Origin: Kryptolebias marmoratus
Lineage: Eukaryota; Chordata; Actinopteri; Cyprinodontiformes; Rivulidae
Direction of reading: 5' to 3'
Length of the DNA stretch: 64,000 bases
Assembly (NCBI RefSeq): GCF_001649575.2
Contig: NC_051453.1
Coordinates: 14,604,562 to 14,668,561 of the forward strand
Of this stretch, positions 1 through 11,601 are shown one piece after another. Position 1 is the first letter of the stretch, and each line of letters starts with the position of its first letter. The position numbers and the translations under genes are program-made. A model generated the notes under the pieces. That model was not told the DNA's origin and did not search any database. It saw only the letters and a list, made by a program, of their open reading frames with translations.

Positions 1-304
1 TGAGTTTGTGCGAACGGTTTTGTCCTCCAGTCAGCTTGAATTGTTTGTGCAGGTTGTGCATCTCTCGAGCTGTGGTCGATTGAAAACAAAACGAGTGGCT
101 CTCTGCAAACAAAACTCAGCTGATTTTGCTTTTGTTATCTGTAAAAGTTAAATTAACTACTTGTGAACAAGGAAGATTTGGTTTCATACGATGAATCAAC
201 CCCAAACTTGGCTTAGACAAGAGATAATGATGTCTCTGATAAAGACGATTCATAAGAAGAGAGCTTTAGCCTTTTATACAATCATCTGTTGGCTGATTAT
301 TGTG

Positions 305-568
305 CCTTTGTCTCTGTTTGTGTGTGTGTGTTTGTTTGTCTGTGCCATTCTCAAAATATTCAATAAACTACCAAAGTTTTTAGTTTAATTTTGAGAATGT
401 AATCATTGAATGTATATCTACAACTGATTAATCTTTGGAGTCATCGTGATTCAAAATGGCTGCTAATCAAACTTAGAAAACACAACAATCATTATCACTC
501 AGTTAATTTTACAGATATTGTGCTAAATTTTCATCTGGCTAATATGCATTTCTTCAAGGAATCCTGGG
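305..568 (+). repeat. Dispersed repeat family A, copy 1
   Basis: A TGTGTGTG stretch is followed by TCATTGAATGTATATCTACAA, CTGATTAATCTTTGGAGTCA, TTCAAAATGGCTGC and CAGTTAATTTTACAGATATTG. It ends TTCTTCAAGGAATCCTGG. The same ordered blocks recur at 38925, 41420 and 43553 (plus) and at 1979, 36770 and 48650 (minus). Confidence 0.7.
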
Positions 569-1978
569 TCTTTACCTCTTGTTTTGGGTCATAACATATT
601 TAATAAACTTGGAAAAAGGATTATTTAAAGTTTAGATATTAAATCTATTATTTCTCTTATACAGATTCACTTTTTTGGCTGTGGCTGGCAGCGACTGCAG
701 CAATGGCAGCTCGACTCAACTTGCTGGTTTTGGTTTGCACAGTTAGTTCCCCTCTCCCCTTTTTCACACTTGCAACTATGACATATTTAGAGTTCATTGA
801 AGGAATACATAACATTTCTGGCAAAGCTGTCTGTATAAGTAGGCCAAGAGATTCTGACACTACTGAGAGACTGTAGGATGCCTGCCATGATTTAGCGGAA
901 TAATTCATCGTAATATCCCAGTCTTATTTTGGAGAGCTTTGACAGAGGCCTAATTTATGCATTAAATTGTCTCATCAATCAAGGCAGAGTTTGAAATAAC
1001 TTTATCTTTGATATTTACTCTGTGTACACAAGTATAAAAGACAGAAAGGTAATAATGCCCATCATGCTTTAACATGAGAGCTCTTGTCTACAAATAGCTA
1101 AACTAAAGCCTGTCTCGAGTAAGGCTCTGATGATTCTTTATTAAAAGACATTTTGGGATAAATGTACGATTTTAGTCGTTTAGTCTAATGATCAGGTTAA
1201 CCTCTGCAACAGGAAAAAAATCGTGTCTGACAGCAGGTTGGACTACAACGAGGCTCAGAGGTTAAGGGTGCTACTCTGGGAACAATGACACATCCACTTG
1301 ATCAACAGATGCAGAGCATTTAGGCTTGATGGTGCATGCGCCGTTTGCCAGATGGCTCAGCTGATTAGAGTATGTATCCTTACAATGATGCATGATGATG
1401 CTTTTTGAAAATAATGTTCACCAGGTGCCGCTCCCTGAGCGCTGCAGAAGAATTAAAAGTTAGACAAAAGAACGGAGAGAGAGAGAGAGGAGAAAAGCTG
1501 GAGATGGGTGGGGGGTGGAGAGGGCGAAGGGAGGAGACGCAGAGAGAAATGAAGAGAGATGCGTATCCCGCTGGGTATATGTGGTGGGGAACACGCGGTG
1601 TCAAGGATGCTTTGTTTGGATGAGAGAGGAGTGTAATCAAAGTCACTCTAATGTTCTGTTGCACGGTGCTGTTCTACAATGAAGACTAACAGGCACAAGT
1701 GAGTTTAACACAAAATGTACCGCAGACGCTGCACAGCCAGGGATGGCCCACTAACAGTCATGCTGGATGTGCCGCAACATCCCTGCTGGATTCAAACATG
1801 GTTACACCACTGATGCAGAACACTTCCATGGTGACAAACACCAGAAAACTAATGAGCTGTTCGACATGGTGATCTTTCTTAATACTACCTGTCCTCCATG
1901 GCTGCTGGCCGTGTGGTATAAAGACACAGTTGTTTAAGGACGACTTCTAAAACAAGCAATTGCTGAGGATATATTAAA

Positions 1979-2390
1979 GGCCTAGGATTCCCTGAAGGAA
2001 TCCGTATCACCCACTGCCTTTCATGGCAGAGTTTTAATTCAAGATAGCTGCCACACAGATGTGTTAATGCTTGGAGTTTCATTAAAATCTGTTCAATAGT
2101 TCATGAGATAATTTACAAACAGACAAAGTTTTAAGCAAAGATGTCATTCAGCGTGTAGTGATCAGAGCATATGTTGAGGATGACTTTCAGCTACTACCAG
2201 ACCAAGTTTTAGCTGAATATTTGTAGAAACTTTATTGAATTATAGCCATTTTTGTATTGGCTCATGTTGATTAACTGTGATAGCCATCCTGAGTTGGGGT
2301 GACTCCAGAATTTATTTAGCTTTAGCTGTATATCCAGTGATTACTTGCTGAGAGTTTCATTGTTATAGTTACAGTTGTTGATGAGAAAAA
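1979..2390 (-). repeat. Dispersed repeat family A, copy 2 (composite)
   Basis: Read on the minus strand, the 3' end is GGATTCCTTCAGGGAATCCTAGG, a 7-bp stem hairpin overlapping CTAG. Two adjacent partial copies are present (about 1979-2127 and 2130-2390), each with the ATGAAACTC and TGGCTAT/TGGCTGCC blocks. Confidence 0.65.
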
Positions 2391-3899
2391 ATAACTAACA
2401 ACCAAAAGGCTTGAGACTGTGAATTCCAATCCTGCAGTGAGGCATCAATTCAAAACCAAATGAAGCAGCAGACAAGATCTGTCAGCTTTGAGTTCACCTC
2501 AGACTGTAAAGTTTTATATTTATCTGCTGACCCTGGAACTGTAGCTCATGTAGAGGAGGCTAGACCTATAGCTTCCACTGTCATTTGAAGCAAACAAATA
2601 AATAAACAAAAATGCTTTCAGCTGGATGATAAATAGCAAAAAACGTAATTTAGGCATCTATGCTACAATCAGCAATTCCCAAAGTTATAGACATCAGATG
2701 GAGTGCACTTCACTGATCTTTGTTCAAACGGGACAATAAAATGTGCTGTTATCATTTTAATAGATAAGATTTCGAATTGATTTGCCTTAAAAATGTATAT
2801 ATGTCTTATCTAAAGGGCAGTGTTCAAAGTCGCACAGTTAGTCTCGATATGCCAACCGGCCTTCGAAAAGGCTGCTCTTCCAATTCCCAGATTTATTATT
2901 CACACCAGACAGACATTTTCTCCTTGACTGTAAATGCGTCACATTTTAAATCAGTTAGATGAAAGCATCTGTTTTGAGTGCTTATTACTTGCTCCAGCAA
3001 AGACAGTCCTTGTGCTGGTAATGACTGCACTCTCCAGTATAGGCATGGCATCCCTCGATGATTTGAATGCATAATTAGCATAATAAATACTTCTGTCACA
3101 TACCAAGACTTGTTTTGTGAGGCAATCATTGCGGAGGGCAAATCAACGGTTCCCACTTCTCGGAAGAACCTGCAATAACATAAATGTAATTTTGCCTTCA
3201 CAACATAAATAAATGCATGTGACACAGACGTATACATACTGGATAAGCAGTGCAGGCCCCTTTTGAGCAGTAATAACGAGGAAAGGATTGATAGTTAGGC
3301 TCTGGCTGTATAGAATATATAATCTTCTGTCCCATAGTTTTGTATTCGACCATGCTCAAGTGTAGAGCAACATGTCATTATTACAGGCCGATACTCAATG
3401 CTCAAGCTGACAGCTGCGTGCATATAGGCCCCATTTTTTGCATGTGGATTGTAAACAAGCTATGAATACAATTTTCCACCATGGCAGAGCTATAAGTCCG
3501 CCGAGGTATAAAATGAAAATGTCTCATTTTTGTCGAGTTCGAGACAGTAGGAAATAATTCCTGGTTTCAGCTGAGGAGAGAAGTTTTCCAGCTCCGCTCA
3601 TGTTGGATGTCAAACGTGAGTGACAGTGAGGAGGAAGATGTCGGCTAGGCCACATAAATGACATCCCAGTGTAATCATTGTTTTAATGTCTTATTGGTTA
3701 CTGTCAAGATGTTATTGTCTTTCATTTCATGTCTCAATAAACAAATTGCTCAGCTTCTGGATTGTATATTAATGACTTTTATCATTTGGTTAATTTTAGA
3801 CATTACATACAAATGTTTTATAGAGTTTTATTGTGAAGGCAGTTAATGGGGCAGCAGAGTGTCCAAAACAAATTACCCGCAAGAGCACAATAAAGTTTA

Positions 3900-3978
3900 C
3901 GGTAGTGTGTTGTATTGTACTGTATTGTTTAATGTTGTATTGTACTGTTTCATGTCGTATAATATTGTATCCTATCAT
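3900..3978. repeat. Degenerate TTGTATTGTACTG minisatellite
   Basis: The repeated words TTGTATTGTACTG and TGTTTAATGTTGTATTG occur with small changes over about 75 bp. It is followed by a TG microsatellite at 4031-4052 that begins a fragment resembling family A. Confidence 0.6.
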
Positions 3979-4030
3979 ATTTATCACTTGCTACTGATGG
4001 CAAAAGGACGATAATGTTTTTGCCCATGTC

Positions 4031-4052
4031 TGTATGTGTGTGTGTGTGTGTC
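4031..4052. repeat. TG microsatellite
   Basis: About ten TG units. TG tracts also open the better copies of repeat family A, so this may mark the start of a fragmentary copy reaching about 4215. Confidence 0.8.
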
Positions 4053-5919
4053 TGTTGTTGTAATAGCTGTAGTAGGATCTCGCAATATCACATGAGATTC
4101 CACATATTACTTTCAAATTTTGACCAAAATGGATATACCTCAATCAATTAATATCATAATATAAGCGTATTCAAAAGTTCAAGGATGATAGGCCTCATTT
4201 TGAATACTAGGCTTTGAATGTATTACAGTCTTTTCCCTAGTTAAAATTTCTTCATTCTATACTGTGACTATTCCTACAAGATGATGAAACTGGACTATTC
4301 TCCTTTACTACCAAAATCCGGTTCAACTGCTGACCCTGGAAACTGTAGTTGCACATGCGAGAGGCCCACACTGTGCAGCTACTACCGATACTATGACTTC
4401 AACTGCTGTCCATTCGTAGACGTGAACTCCCACAGCACTGCTAAGCTTTGGAAGCTTTTGAAAATGAATTTGCTTGATGATGGAGAGGATGCATTATCTG
4501 GCGGTACAGTAGAGTGCGTGTGGCCCGAGCAGACTAGCTGCCTCGAGCCCTCAAAGTAGGAGCGGCAGTCTCTTGGGTCCTGGTAGGAGAATGGGCTGAA
4601 GCTGCAGTCTAATTCATCACAGCTTTGCAGGAAACAAGTAATCGCAGGGAGTCTTCTTAAAAAAAAAAAAGAAAAAAAGAAAGAAAAGAAAAAGAAGAAA
4701 ACCTGTGCAAAAGACACAAAAGACACAACAGCTCTCGCTGGACTGGGGCAATTCCCCTGGTCACCTCAGTTGTTTGAGCAACTGTCAGCCTCCTCTTGGC
4801 TTATATGCTGAAAAAGAAAGATAAGCAGCAGAGAAAAGGAAGGAATAAGTGGAATCATGTGTAAAGAATAAGAACAGTAACCCCACACAGTCTTTAGACT
4901 GATGCAAGCTTTGAGTGTGTTTTTGTACAGCTTATTTACAGTTCCATCCCAGCATATGTTTTGTCTGTATTGGAAGTGATTGTTTAGCCTCTCTGAACTG
5001 CCATTCACAGCAGGGTCCTTACAGAGGTACCAGATTGTGGGGATATGACATGCTGACGGGTTTCCGTGACAACCTGGGTTGCCTGTCCAATCAGGGTGAG
5101 GCTTTCCAGATTGAGAAGTGGTCCTCTGGGGAGCCGTACTTCAACTAGCTCGGAGGCTTTGCCACAGAGAAGATCCTTTAGAGAGGCCATCACAAAGTGA
5201 GATTCTGCTCCGAATGGGCACTTCGACATTCCCGGCATAATTGGAAGCACTTCCTAACCGGGGGATGTTTTAAAATGCATTGAATGACAGAGAACGGGAT
5301 GCATCCAATTTTGATTCCACTCATGAACCTCTCTGCAGCAGCCTGTCAGGGGTGTACCATATATGTTATGACCCACCCATTTGTCAAACTGCCAACTGTT
5401 GTTGTTTTGCCTTGTTGTTGTTTTATAATATATAAAAGTAAGAGGCTTCTTTGAGTACAAGCTACACCTGCTCATTCAAGCAAATCTCCCTCTGTAATCT
5501 GCTTCTATCTAGACCAGATCATTTTCTCTCTCGTTTTTTTTTTTTTTTCTTCTTCTTATTTTCCCCATTTTTTTCCCTCTGAAGTTGCATAGTGGTTTCA
5601 TCATCTTGAGCAATAGGAGCCAGCAGGGTATCGCACAAACACAACAGACAGGCTCATTTTTCACAGGTTGACTTCCAAGCTATTCTGCAGGATGTGTCAC
5701 GACAAACGGAGGATATGTGACAGACTCGCGTCGCACCCGTGTCCTTGCATTAGAGAGCGGATGCAGTATATCTTGTTGTGTGTGGAATGTGTGTCGCTTG
5801 GTGTGTGCTTGCATGTGGATTAGTGCATTAAAACCATTTTGTGCGCGCGTATGCGTGTGTCACACAAGTCCACGCAGATGGCGTGCTCCTGATGCAATAA
5901 CGGTGAACCTTCTTTCCAG

Positions 5920-6135
5920 CAGGCCTCAGTTCTCCACCAGCCAACATCACCACCTCCGCTGTCCCCAGCATCGTCACGCCCATTGTCAACGGCTTCACCG
6001 GCATCCCTCATCAGCCCAACGGACACCCTGCCGTGGAGACCGTGTACACCAACGGCCTGCCGCCCTACTCCACCCAGAGCCCCACCGCTGCTGACACCCT
6101 CCAGCAAGCCTTCACCGGGGTACAACAATACACAG
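5920..6135 (+). CDS. celf5: celf5 exon: linker between RRM2 and RRM3
   Basis: The frame reads [16 protein letters not shown] and continues to FTGVQQYT, ending with one base of a split Ala codon before the donor G|GTGAGAG. It encodes the low-complexity divergent linker that separates the paired N-terminal RRMs from RRM3; in CELF proteins this part carries regulatory and localisation functions. The acceptor is a tandem AG (ccagcag), so the exon can start at 5920 or 5923, which changes one residue. The incoming phase is 1. The next upstream exon is not in the window. Confidence 0.93.
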
Positions 6136-9100
6136 GTGAGAGATGCTACAAGGGCTACAAGATAATTACCGCGGGGTGTTTACTGTCGCGTGTATTCAGA
6201 TAGGGTAGGGCAGCGCCTAAGAACACAACATCAGAGAGCCTTTGATTCCTCGCGTTACGCCTGTATGATCGACCTTAAGCATCCTTGACACCAATCTCTG
6301 CAGGATCCTTGTTTTTACACTCCTCTCTCCCTCATTCCTCCACCCGTTCTGCAGCCATCTACCCAGCCACCACGCTGACTCCCATTGGCCAAACACTGCC
6401 CCAACCACCCCAGGTCATCCAGCAGCAGCAGCAGAGAGAAGGTGAGGGTGAGAGAACATTATTACTTTTACACTTCACATATCCCATATCCGCTGTAATG
6501 GATATAAAAGCAGAGATGAGCATGAGAGACCAATATTGCTTTTATTTTTTTTTACACTGACTGTACACACATCCGTTCTGCAGAATGAGTAAACAGAGTG
6601 GAAGGGTTTAGTTCACACCGATTCTGAGCTAACTCGTACATTATATTGGCCATAAAGTTACACTAAACCCATGGAGCATAATTTAAATGTTTTAAAATAC
6701 CCTGTAAAACCCCATACAGGCTCCGTTATAGTCTTTTTAATAAATAAACAAACCTTTATGATAAAGCTGTAAGAAATGTGGTGCTGCAGCTAAAGTGGAC
6801 AACAGCTCTGACCTCGTGGAAATGATAGTCGCAAGAAAACTGGGGCATCCTCTTAAGAAAAAAATGAAGTGGATTGTTGTGGTTTTCGTTCACACCTGCT
6901 ACATGCCAAAAAGAAGGGGAAAAAAAAATCTGTGTCAGACAGAACGAATGATGGTGTTACTAAAGACATTGCCTGAAACAGTTGAACACTGAGAATAGCA
7001 CATCATGCACATGCCAGGACTGATCTTTGCACCAACACAAGTTTGACAGAGCAATACTTTTTAAATGAATCATGGAGCAATAGCAAGGCACCTTGAGAGG
7101 CAGATGTTCTGAGAGTAATATTCATCTGTAAGTCATCACAAGTTACTTCAAAGGCCTTTGGGTCGGCATTTTATCGGCAACATCTTAGAGAACGGAGCAG
7201 ATTAACGTTTGCATTTGTTCTGCTTAGCTAGTTAGATGTTTTTGTGTCGAAGAACAGTGATGTTTTAGTCTTATATATTTTAGTAAGACTGCAAAAAAAT
7301 AAATACAATAACACTTTGACAAGTGTTTCCTCTTTTATATATACATATATATATATTCAGGTCCTGAGGGCTGTAACTTGTTCATCTACCACCTGCCACA
7401 AGAGTTTGGAGACAATGAACTCATGCAGATGTTTTTGCCCTTTGGTACAGTCATCTCTTCTAAGGTCTTCATGGACCGGGCAACCAACCAGAGCAAGTGT
7501 TTTGGTGAGTTACTCATTTTTGCAAACTACACAAGGAGTACAACAGCCAAAAGTGTGCAGTTATATAATAATAACTAGATACACACTGGAAATGCTAAGA
7601 GGTGAATGACTTCGCTGAAATTTGCGGAAAAAGCTGAAAGTAAGTTGTTAAAGCTAAAAGAAACAGAACACAAGCTAAAAGCCAAAAATTAGCCAAACAC
7701 TAGCTAAAAGCTAAAAGTAAGCAAAAAACTATCCAGAAATTAAAAGATTTCAAAGATAACAATGCTTTTAAGGGAACTAAAGAGATCTTAATATATTTCT
7801 TCATATGTAACATAATATTATATATATATATATAATATTTATGAAAAAACTTTGTTTTGAAAAGTATAGAAGCTACTACCAAAACTCTTTACACCCATTT
7901 CCTGAATGAGCTGAATGTTTTGATATACGAATGATTAAAGTAGCTCAAAGTATGCAGAAGTGTTTAGATAGCTCTTAAAAACAAACAAAAAAATAGATAA
8001 GAAATAATCTGAAGGGAAGGAGGAACTGTTTACCGGTTTTGCTTTAGATATATATCCAGCATATATGCCCATCAGTGTACTTCTTCATAAAACAATGTAA
8101 ATGCCTAAAGTTTTGCTGAATATTCAGATCTTTTTGGGAGGCATGTAATAAAAAAAAGAAAACATTTTTTCCTGAATGACAAATTTATTAAATTTATTTG
8201 AAGATGTGATGGTGCAGAGGATTGAATGATCTTACCCAAGATAAACTGACCTGAATTTGCATCTAGACGTCTTGCTGTGTTTTGGCACGAGCGCAGTGAA
8301 AAACACCCACCGAGCCCATTGTTGCCAAACTAGCCGTACAGCGTCGTCGATCAGGCAGAGTGTCCTTGTTTCTGCTTGGCAGATGTTTGACCCAGAAACC
8401 CTGAGGTGCTGCATCAGCATTCTCATCGCCGTTCTGTTACTCTCTTTTCTGTCAATACTTTCTACTGCTGAGGCTGATCCATACGCCTCAACACTTCATG
8501 CCCCCCAGTTAGCTCCACAAGCGAACCTCACAGGTGCAGGAAAGCCTGGCAGTGATGGTTGATGGGAGGCCGAGAAACAGGACAGTTGTGGATCAGTGCC
8601 TCGCTGCTGAGTCCCTCTGTGTGTGCAAGTAACATGCACTTTTTTTAATTCATGGTTGCAGTATTGATTGTACTCTGTGCATTTGCAGCATAATGTTTGT
8701 CCTGAGGAAGGAGGATCCACAGATGTTTATTTAGTCTAAAAAAAGGGGGATAAACTGAGACAAAGGAGGTGCTAAAACAGAAAAAAAGTGTCTGTAATCT
8801 GTGATGGAAGTATAACATTAGTCCATTTTTGTGTCTACTCTCTTCCCCTTCAACCTAAACATATTGAGTTGATGGTGGGTTATCAGGTCACCTCCTTTTT
8901 CTATCTCTATACTTTCATACGTCACTTCATGCAGACCTCCTCCTCGTCACTGAGCCCCAACGGGTCAAACCAGACTCAGGAAGGCCAGGCACACTGTCTC
9001 CCAGGTGGCCGTGGATGTGGAGGGGCCCCTGTTGTTTTTCATGGGTCATTAACTGTACCTAATGGCTCCACAGACACAGGGGAGAACATCAAGCGGAGAC

Positions 9101-9911
9101 ACACTCCGCTGCAGTTTCTGCTCACTGAAATCTCAAGGCTTACTTTTTATACATGATGAAAACAGGATGTTCGGCGTAGGCTTGAAGAGGGGGATTATCT
9201 TGGGGAAATGCACCGATGGATTTGCCTCTGCAGCAAACTTGTTTCCTGAGGTTTGCATTTTGTTTTGCTCAAACTTTTTTATTTGTGCGATGAGATGTAC
9301 CAAAACCTATTTTAGTGTTATGATCAATTTTCTGTCTTCAATTAGGTTTGGTAAATGCAGCAGTCAAAGATGCTCATCCCCAAAGTTCTTGATTATAACT
9401 ACATAAACTTAAAGAGAATAAGCGATTTGCTGCCCTGTTACATTATTTAACTGGACCCTCTAAAATAAGCTGTTCCATTTGTTTTTACTGAAAAAATTCA
9501 GGACGAGGACCACAAAAGCAGCTTAATATTGCATCTCTTCCAGAGAAAAATTATATTAAAATAATAATAATGTAGAGAGTGATGTAACTGCCCTCAATAT
9601 GTTGCACAAATGTCCCACCATTAAAGAAACGGCAGATATTGCACTGCAGACTGAAAGTGCTCTGTACCCTAATGGCATGTAGCCTTTGCCAAAAGTTGTC
9701 AGGGCACAAGCATCATGACACAGTGCTTAATCTTTGTGTACTCGTTTTGGTTTCATGAACTTGTCTTTTTTTTTTACTCACAGGTTTTGTAAGCTTCGAC
9801 AACCCTGCTAGTGCACAGGCAGCTATTCAGGCCATGAACGGCTTTCAGATTGGGATGAAGAGGTTGAAAGTCCAACTAAAGAGACCGAAGGACGCCAGCC
9901 GCCCTTACTGA
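5920..9911 (+). CDS. celf5: CELF5-like RNA-binding protein, 3' part of gene (four coding exons)
   Basis: Joining 5920-6135, 6355-6441, 7361-7504 and 9784-9911 gives 190 in-frame residues ending in KDASRPY and a TGA stop. All junctions are GT/AG and phase 1. The product has a Ser/Pro/Thr-rich linker, a short Gln run (QQQQQREG) and a complete third RRM with RNP2 (LFIYHL) and RNP1 (KCFGFVSF), the signature of CELF/Bruno-like proteins. These bind GU-rich RNA and control alternative splicing, translation and mRNA decay. The linker ([46 protein letters not shown]) fits my recollection of CELF5 better than CELF4, whose linker reads NGQPAAEAVFANG. RRM1 and RRM2 must lie before this window. Family certain; paralogue CELF5 likely, CELF4 the alternative. 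Confidence 0.93.
6355..6441 (+). CDS. celf5: celf5 exon: end of linker with Gln run
   Basis: The acceptor is ttctgcag|CC and the donor is G|GTGAGG, both phase 1. The exon encodes [19 protein letters not shown], then [10 protein letters not shown]. The Gln run is a short CAG tract, much shorter than the polyglutamine of CELF3 (TNRC4). The QREGPEGCN junction just before RRM3 is strongly conserved in CELF3-6 from family knowledge. The length of 87 nt keeps frame. Confidence 0.93.
6442..7360 (+). other. celf5: celf5 intron, no further feature seen
   Basis: The interval between the Gln-run exon and the RRM3 exon is AT-rich. It ends in a TATATA tract immediately before the acceptor, an unusually weak polypyrimidine context for a constitutive exon. 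The short intron 6136-6354 before it likewise holds nothing else. Confidence 0.85.
7361..7504 (+). CDS. celf5: celf5 exon: first two thirds of RRM3
   Basis: This 144-nt exon follows an AT-rich acceptor (tatatattcag) and ends at CTTTG-type donor G|GTGAGT. It encodes [20 protein letters not shown] and continues through [17 protein letters not shown] and [14 protein letters not shown]2 is LFIYHL; the exon covers beta1, helix 1, beta2 and the start of beta3 of RRM3. An internal in-frame donor (TTTG|GTACAG, GT at 7445-7446) would drop the last 20 residues; see findings. Confidence 0.95.
7505..9783 (+). other. celf5: celf5 intron with simple repeats
   Basis: This 2.3-kb intron separates the two RRM3 exons. 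It has a degenerate gctaaaag repeat at 7631-7728 and a perfect 26-bp AT palindrome at 7814-7839. The region 8230-9150 is less repetitive, but I could not assign it to a gene or exon. Confidence 0.85.
9784..9911 (+). CDS. celf5: celf5 last coding exon: end of RRM3 and stop
   Basis: The acceptor tttactcacag|GT restores a Gly codon, then the frame reads [41 protein letters not shown] and TGA. RNP1 (KCFGFVSF) spans the junction with the previous exon. The C-terminus [10 protein letters not shown] matches the almost invariant CELF3-6 ending (KRPKDANRPY type). The stop is 36 nt before a strong donor, so the exon probably continues only to 9947. Confidence 0.95.
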
Positions 9912-9947
9912 CACAGCCTACCTTCAGTATTCACTGCAGCAGCACAG

Positions 9948-11601
9948 GTGAGGCCTGGAAAGTGCCAAGGTGCTGGCTCAGAATCAGTGTTTCTGTAATA
10001 TTTCAATGTTTGACATTTTAAATCATGTTGCATGATTATGGTAAAATTGAAACACTTCTCATAACCTAATAAGTCAGTCAAAACGTAAAAATTAAGATTA
10101 CTTACTATATATGTTTGGAAGATGAACTGATCTCCAGAAAGCCTAAAGTCAGAGATTAAAAATTTGTTTTAAATAAAAGCATTTTTTAATTTTTTTTAAT
10201 AGTTTTGCAAAGTTTTAGAAAAGGAAGGTGCAACATGTATATGTTTTGGCACTCTGAAATACTGTCAGTGTGTCATACTTCAATCCTGCCGAGTTATAGT
10301 TTGAAACCAAGTGGAGCAAAATTCAAAGGCTTATAAATTCTCTGACCCTTCAGACCTCGTCCCAACAATCAGCAGCCATAGGCTCCTCTAAGCAGCTGCC
10401 TGTAGCTCTCTGAACATGTAAATAATGGATGCTCACAAAGCAGGAGAAGGCTATAAGAAGAAAGCCGTCTTTTCAGGTATTCATTTTCTCAGTTTGTAGT
10501 GTAAATAAAAAATGGCACTTAGAAGGAATGGCAGAGGTCTGGAACGGCCCAAAGGAAAAAAAGAAGAAAAAAAAATCTTTCTTGGAGAACTGTACGTTGA
10601 AAACCTCGTCTTGCAAAGAAGAATCAGAGACAATTTAAAACCGAACCTCTAAAGGAGCCTGACGCATTTTGGAAACGAGTCCCCCGGACTGAAGATTGGA
10701 TGCACTGAGCTCAGGTCTCTGACTCTTAAGCACAACTATGGATCAGTCATGCTTTGAGCTCACGTGACAGGCAGTGGCATGGAAAACGTTTGACTGATTC
10801 TGGGAGCAGCAAATTCTCAAATTAAATATCACATCTTGTGTGACTCAAGTAAGAAAACTTTATTGGACTGCAAGAGGGCAAGCTCTCACACCCTCCAACC
10901 TGATTTTTATCTGTTCATATGCAGACAGATTAAAAAAAAAGAATAATAATCTCTGGGAGACCTCTGCAGGAAAAATGAGTGGAAACAAAGCTGGCTACAA
11001 AAAGGTCTTTAAAAGCTGCGATGCTCGCCAGAGGGGAATGTATCTAAATGCAGACAAGGCAGGCTGATTAAATTGCAGCGTCAAATTAATTTCCTTTTCT
11101 TTTTTCTTTTTTATTCTTTCTTTTTAAACTGTAAGAAAAGACGAGGTAGTTTTTCTTTGAACATTAAAGAAATGTGTCGTCTCAACTTCTCAACTTTAGG
11201 CCTTTTGGAGATCAGAATAACTAGCGGAGCTACTCACAGTGACATGTGTTTTGAAAAGGCGCGCTTAAGATTTTCTTTGCTCCTGAACACATTAAGGCCA
11301 AAATCAGAAGGGTTGTGCAACAACGATGTATCTGCAGTATTGTAGAAATTGCATGGAGTTGATTTTGTATTGCAGCAAATTGGGCATGCTTCTAATTGTG
11401 GGAAAATCTGTTGTCGTTGTGATTGACAAAGACTGATTGGTCTGCCAATGGAGGTTAGCACTCTCCAGACCATTACACTGATATAATGGAGCCATACTGA
11501 AAAATCTAAAGTTTAAAGAAGTAGATTGTTGGATTGACAGTTTAATGAGCAGTGAAATTTGAAATTGCCCTCCCCCCTCCCCCCTTCCTTCTGTTTTACA
11601 G
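9948..11601 (+). other. celf5: Predicted intron in celf5 3' UTR
   Basis: The donor CAG|GTGAGG lies 36 nt after the stop, and the acceptor at 11600-11601 has about 35 nt of nearly pure pyrimidine. Because the junction would lie less than 50-55 nt after the stop, the spliced mRNA should escape nonsense-mediated decay. The sequence inside shows no coding signal. Not confirmed by transcript data. Confidence 0.5.

Larger units (their letters stand above)
1..5919 (+). other. celf5: Upstream intron of celf5 (partial) with repeat remnants
   Basis: No exon with CELF similarity is visible before 5920, so this 5.9 kb is taken as the 3' part of the intron before the linker exon. It holds at least three copies or fragments of the dispersed family described separately, a degenerate TTGTATTGTACTG minisatellite and a TG microsatellite. 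Open frames here (for example 4281-4559 and 4915-5148) show no recognisable domain. The intron assignment is an inference from gene direction. Confidence 0.7.

Noticed and set aside
1345..1380. tRNA-like A box (TGGCTCAGCTGATTAGAG)
   Set aside because: No B box or cloverleaf follows, so a tRNA or tRNA-derived SINE is not supported.
4915..5148. ORF containing WGYDMLTGFRDNLG as a possible upstream celf5 exon
   Set aside because: It does not match any CELF region, and no phase-1 donor fits the next exon.
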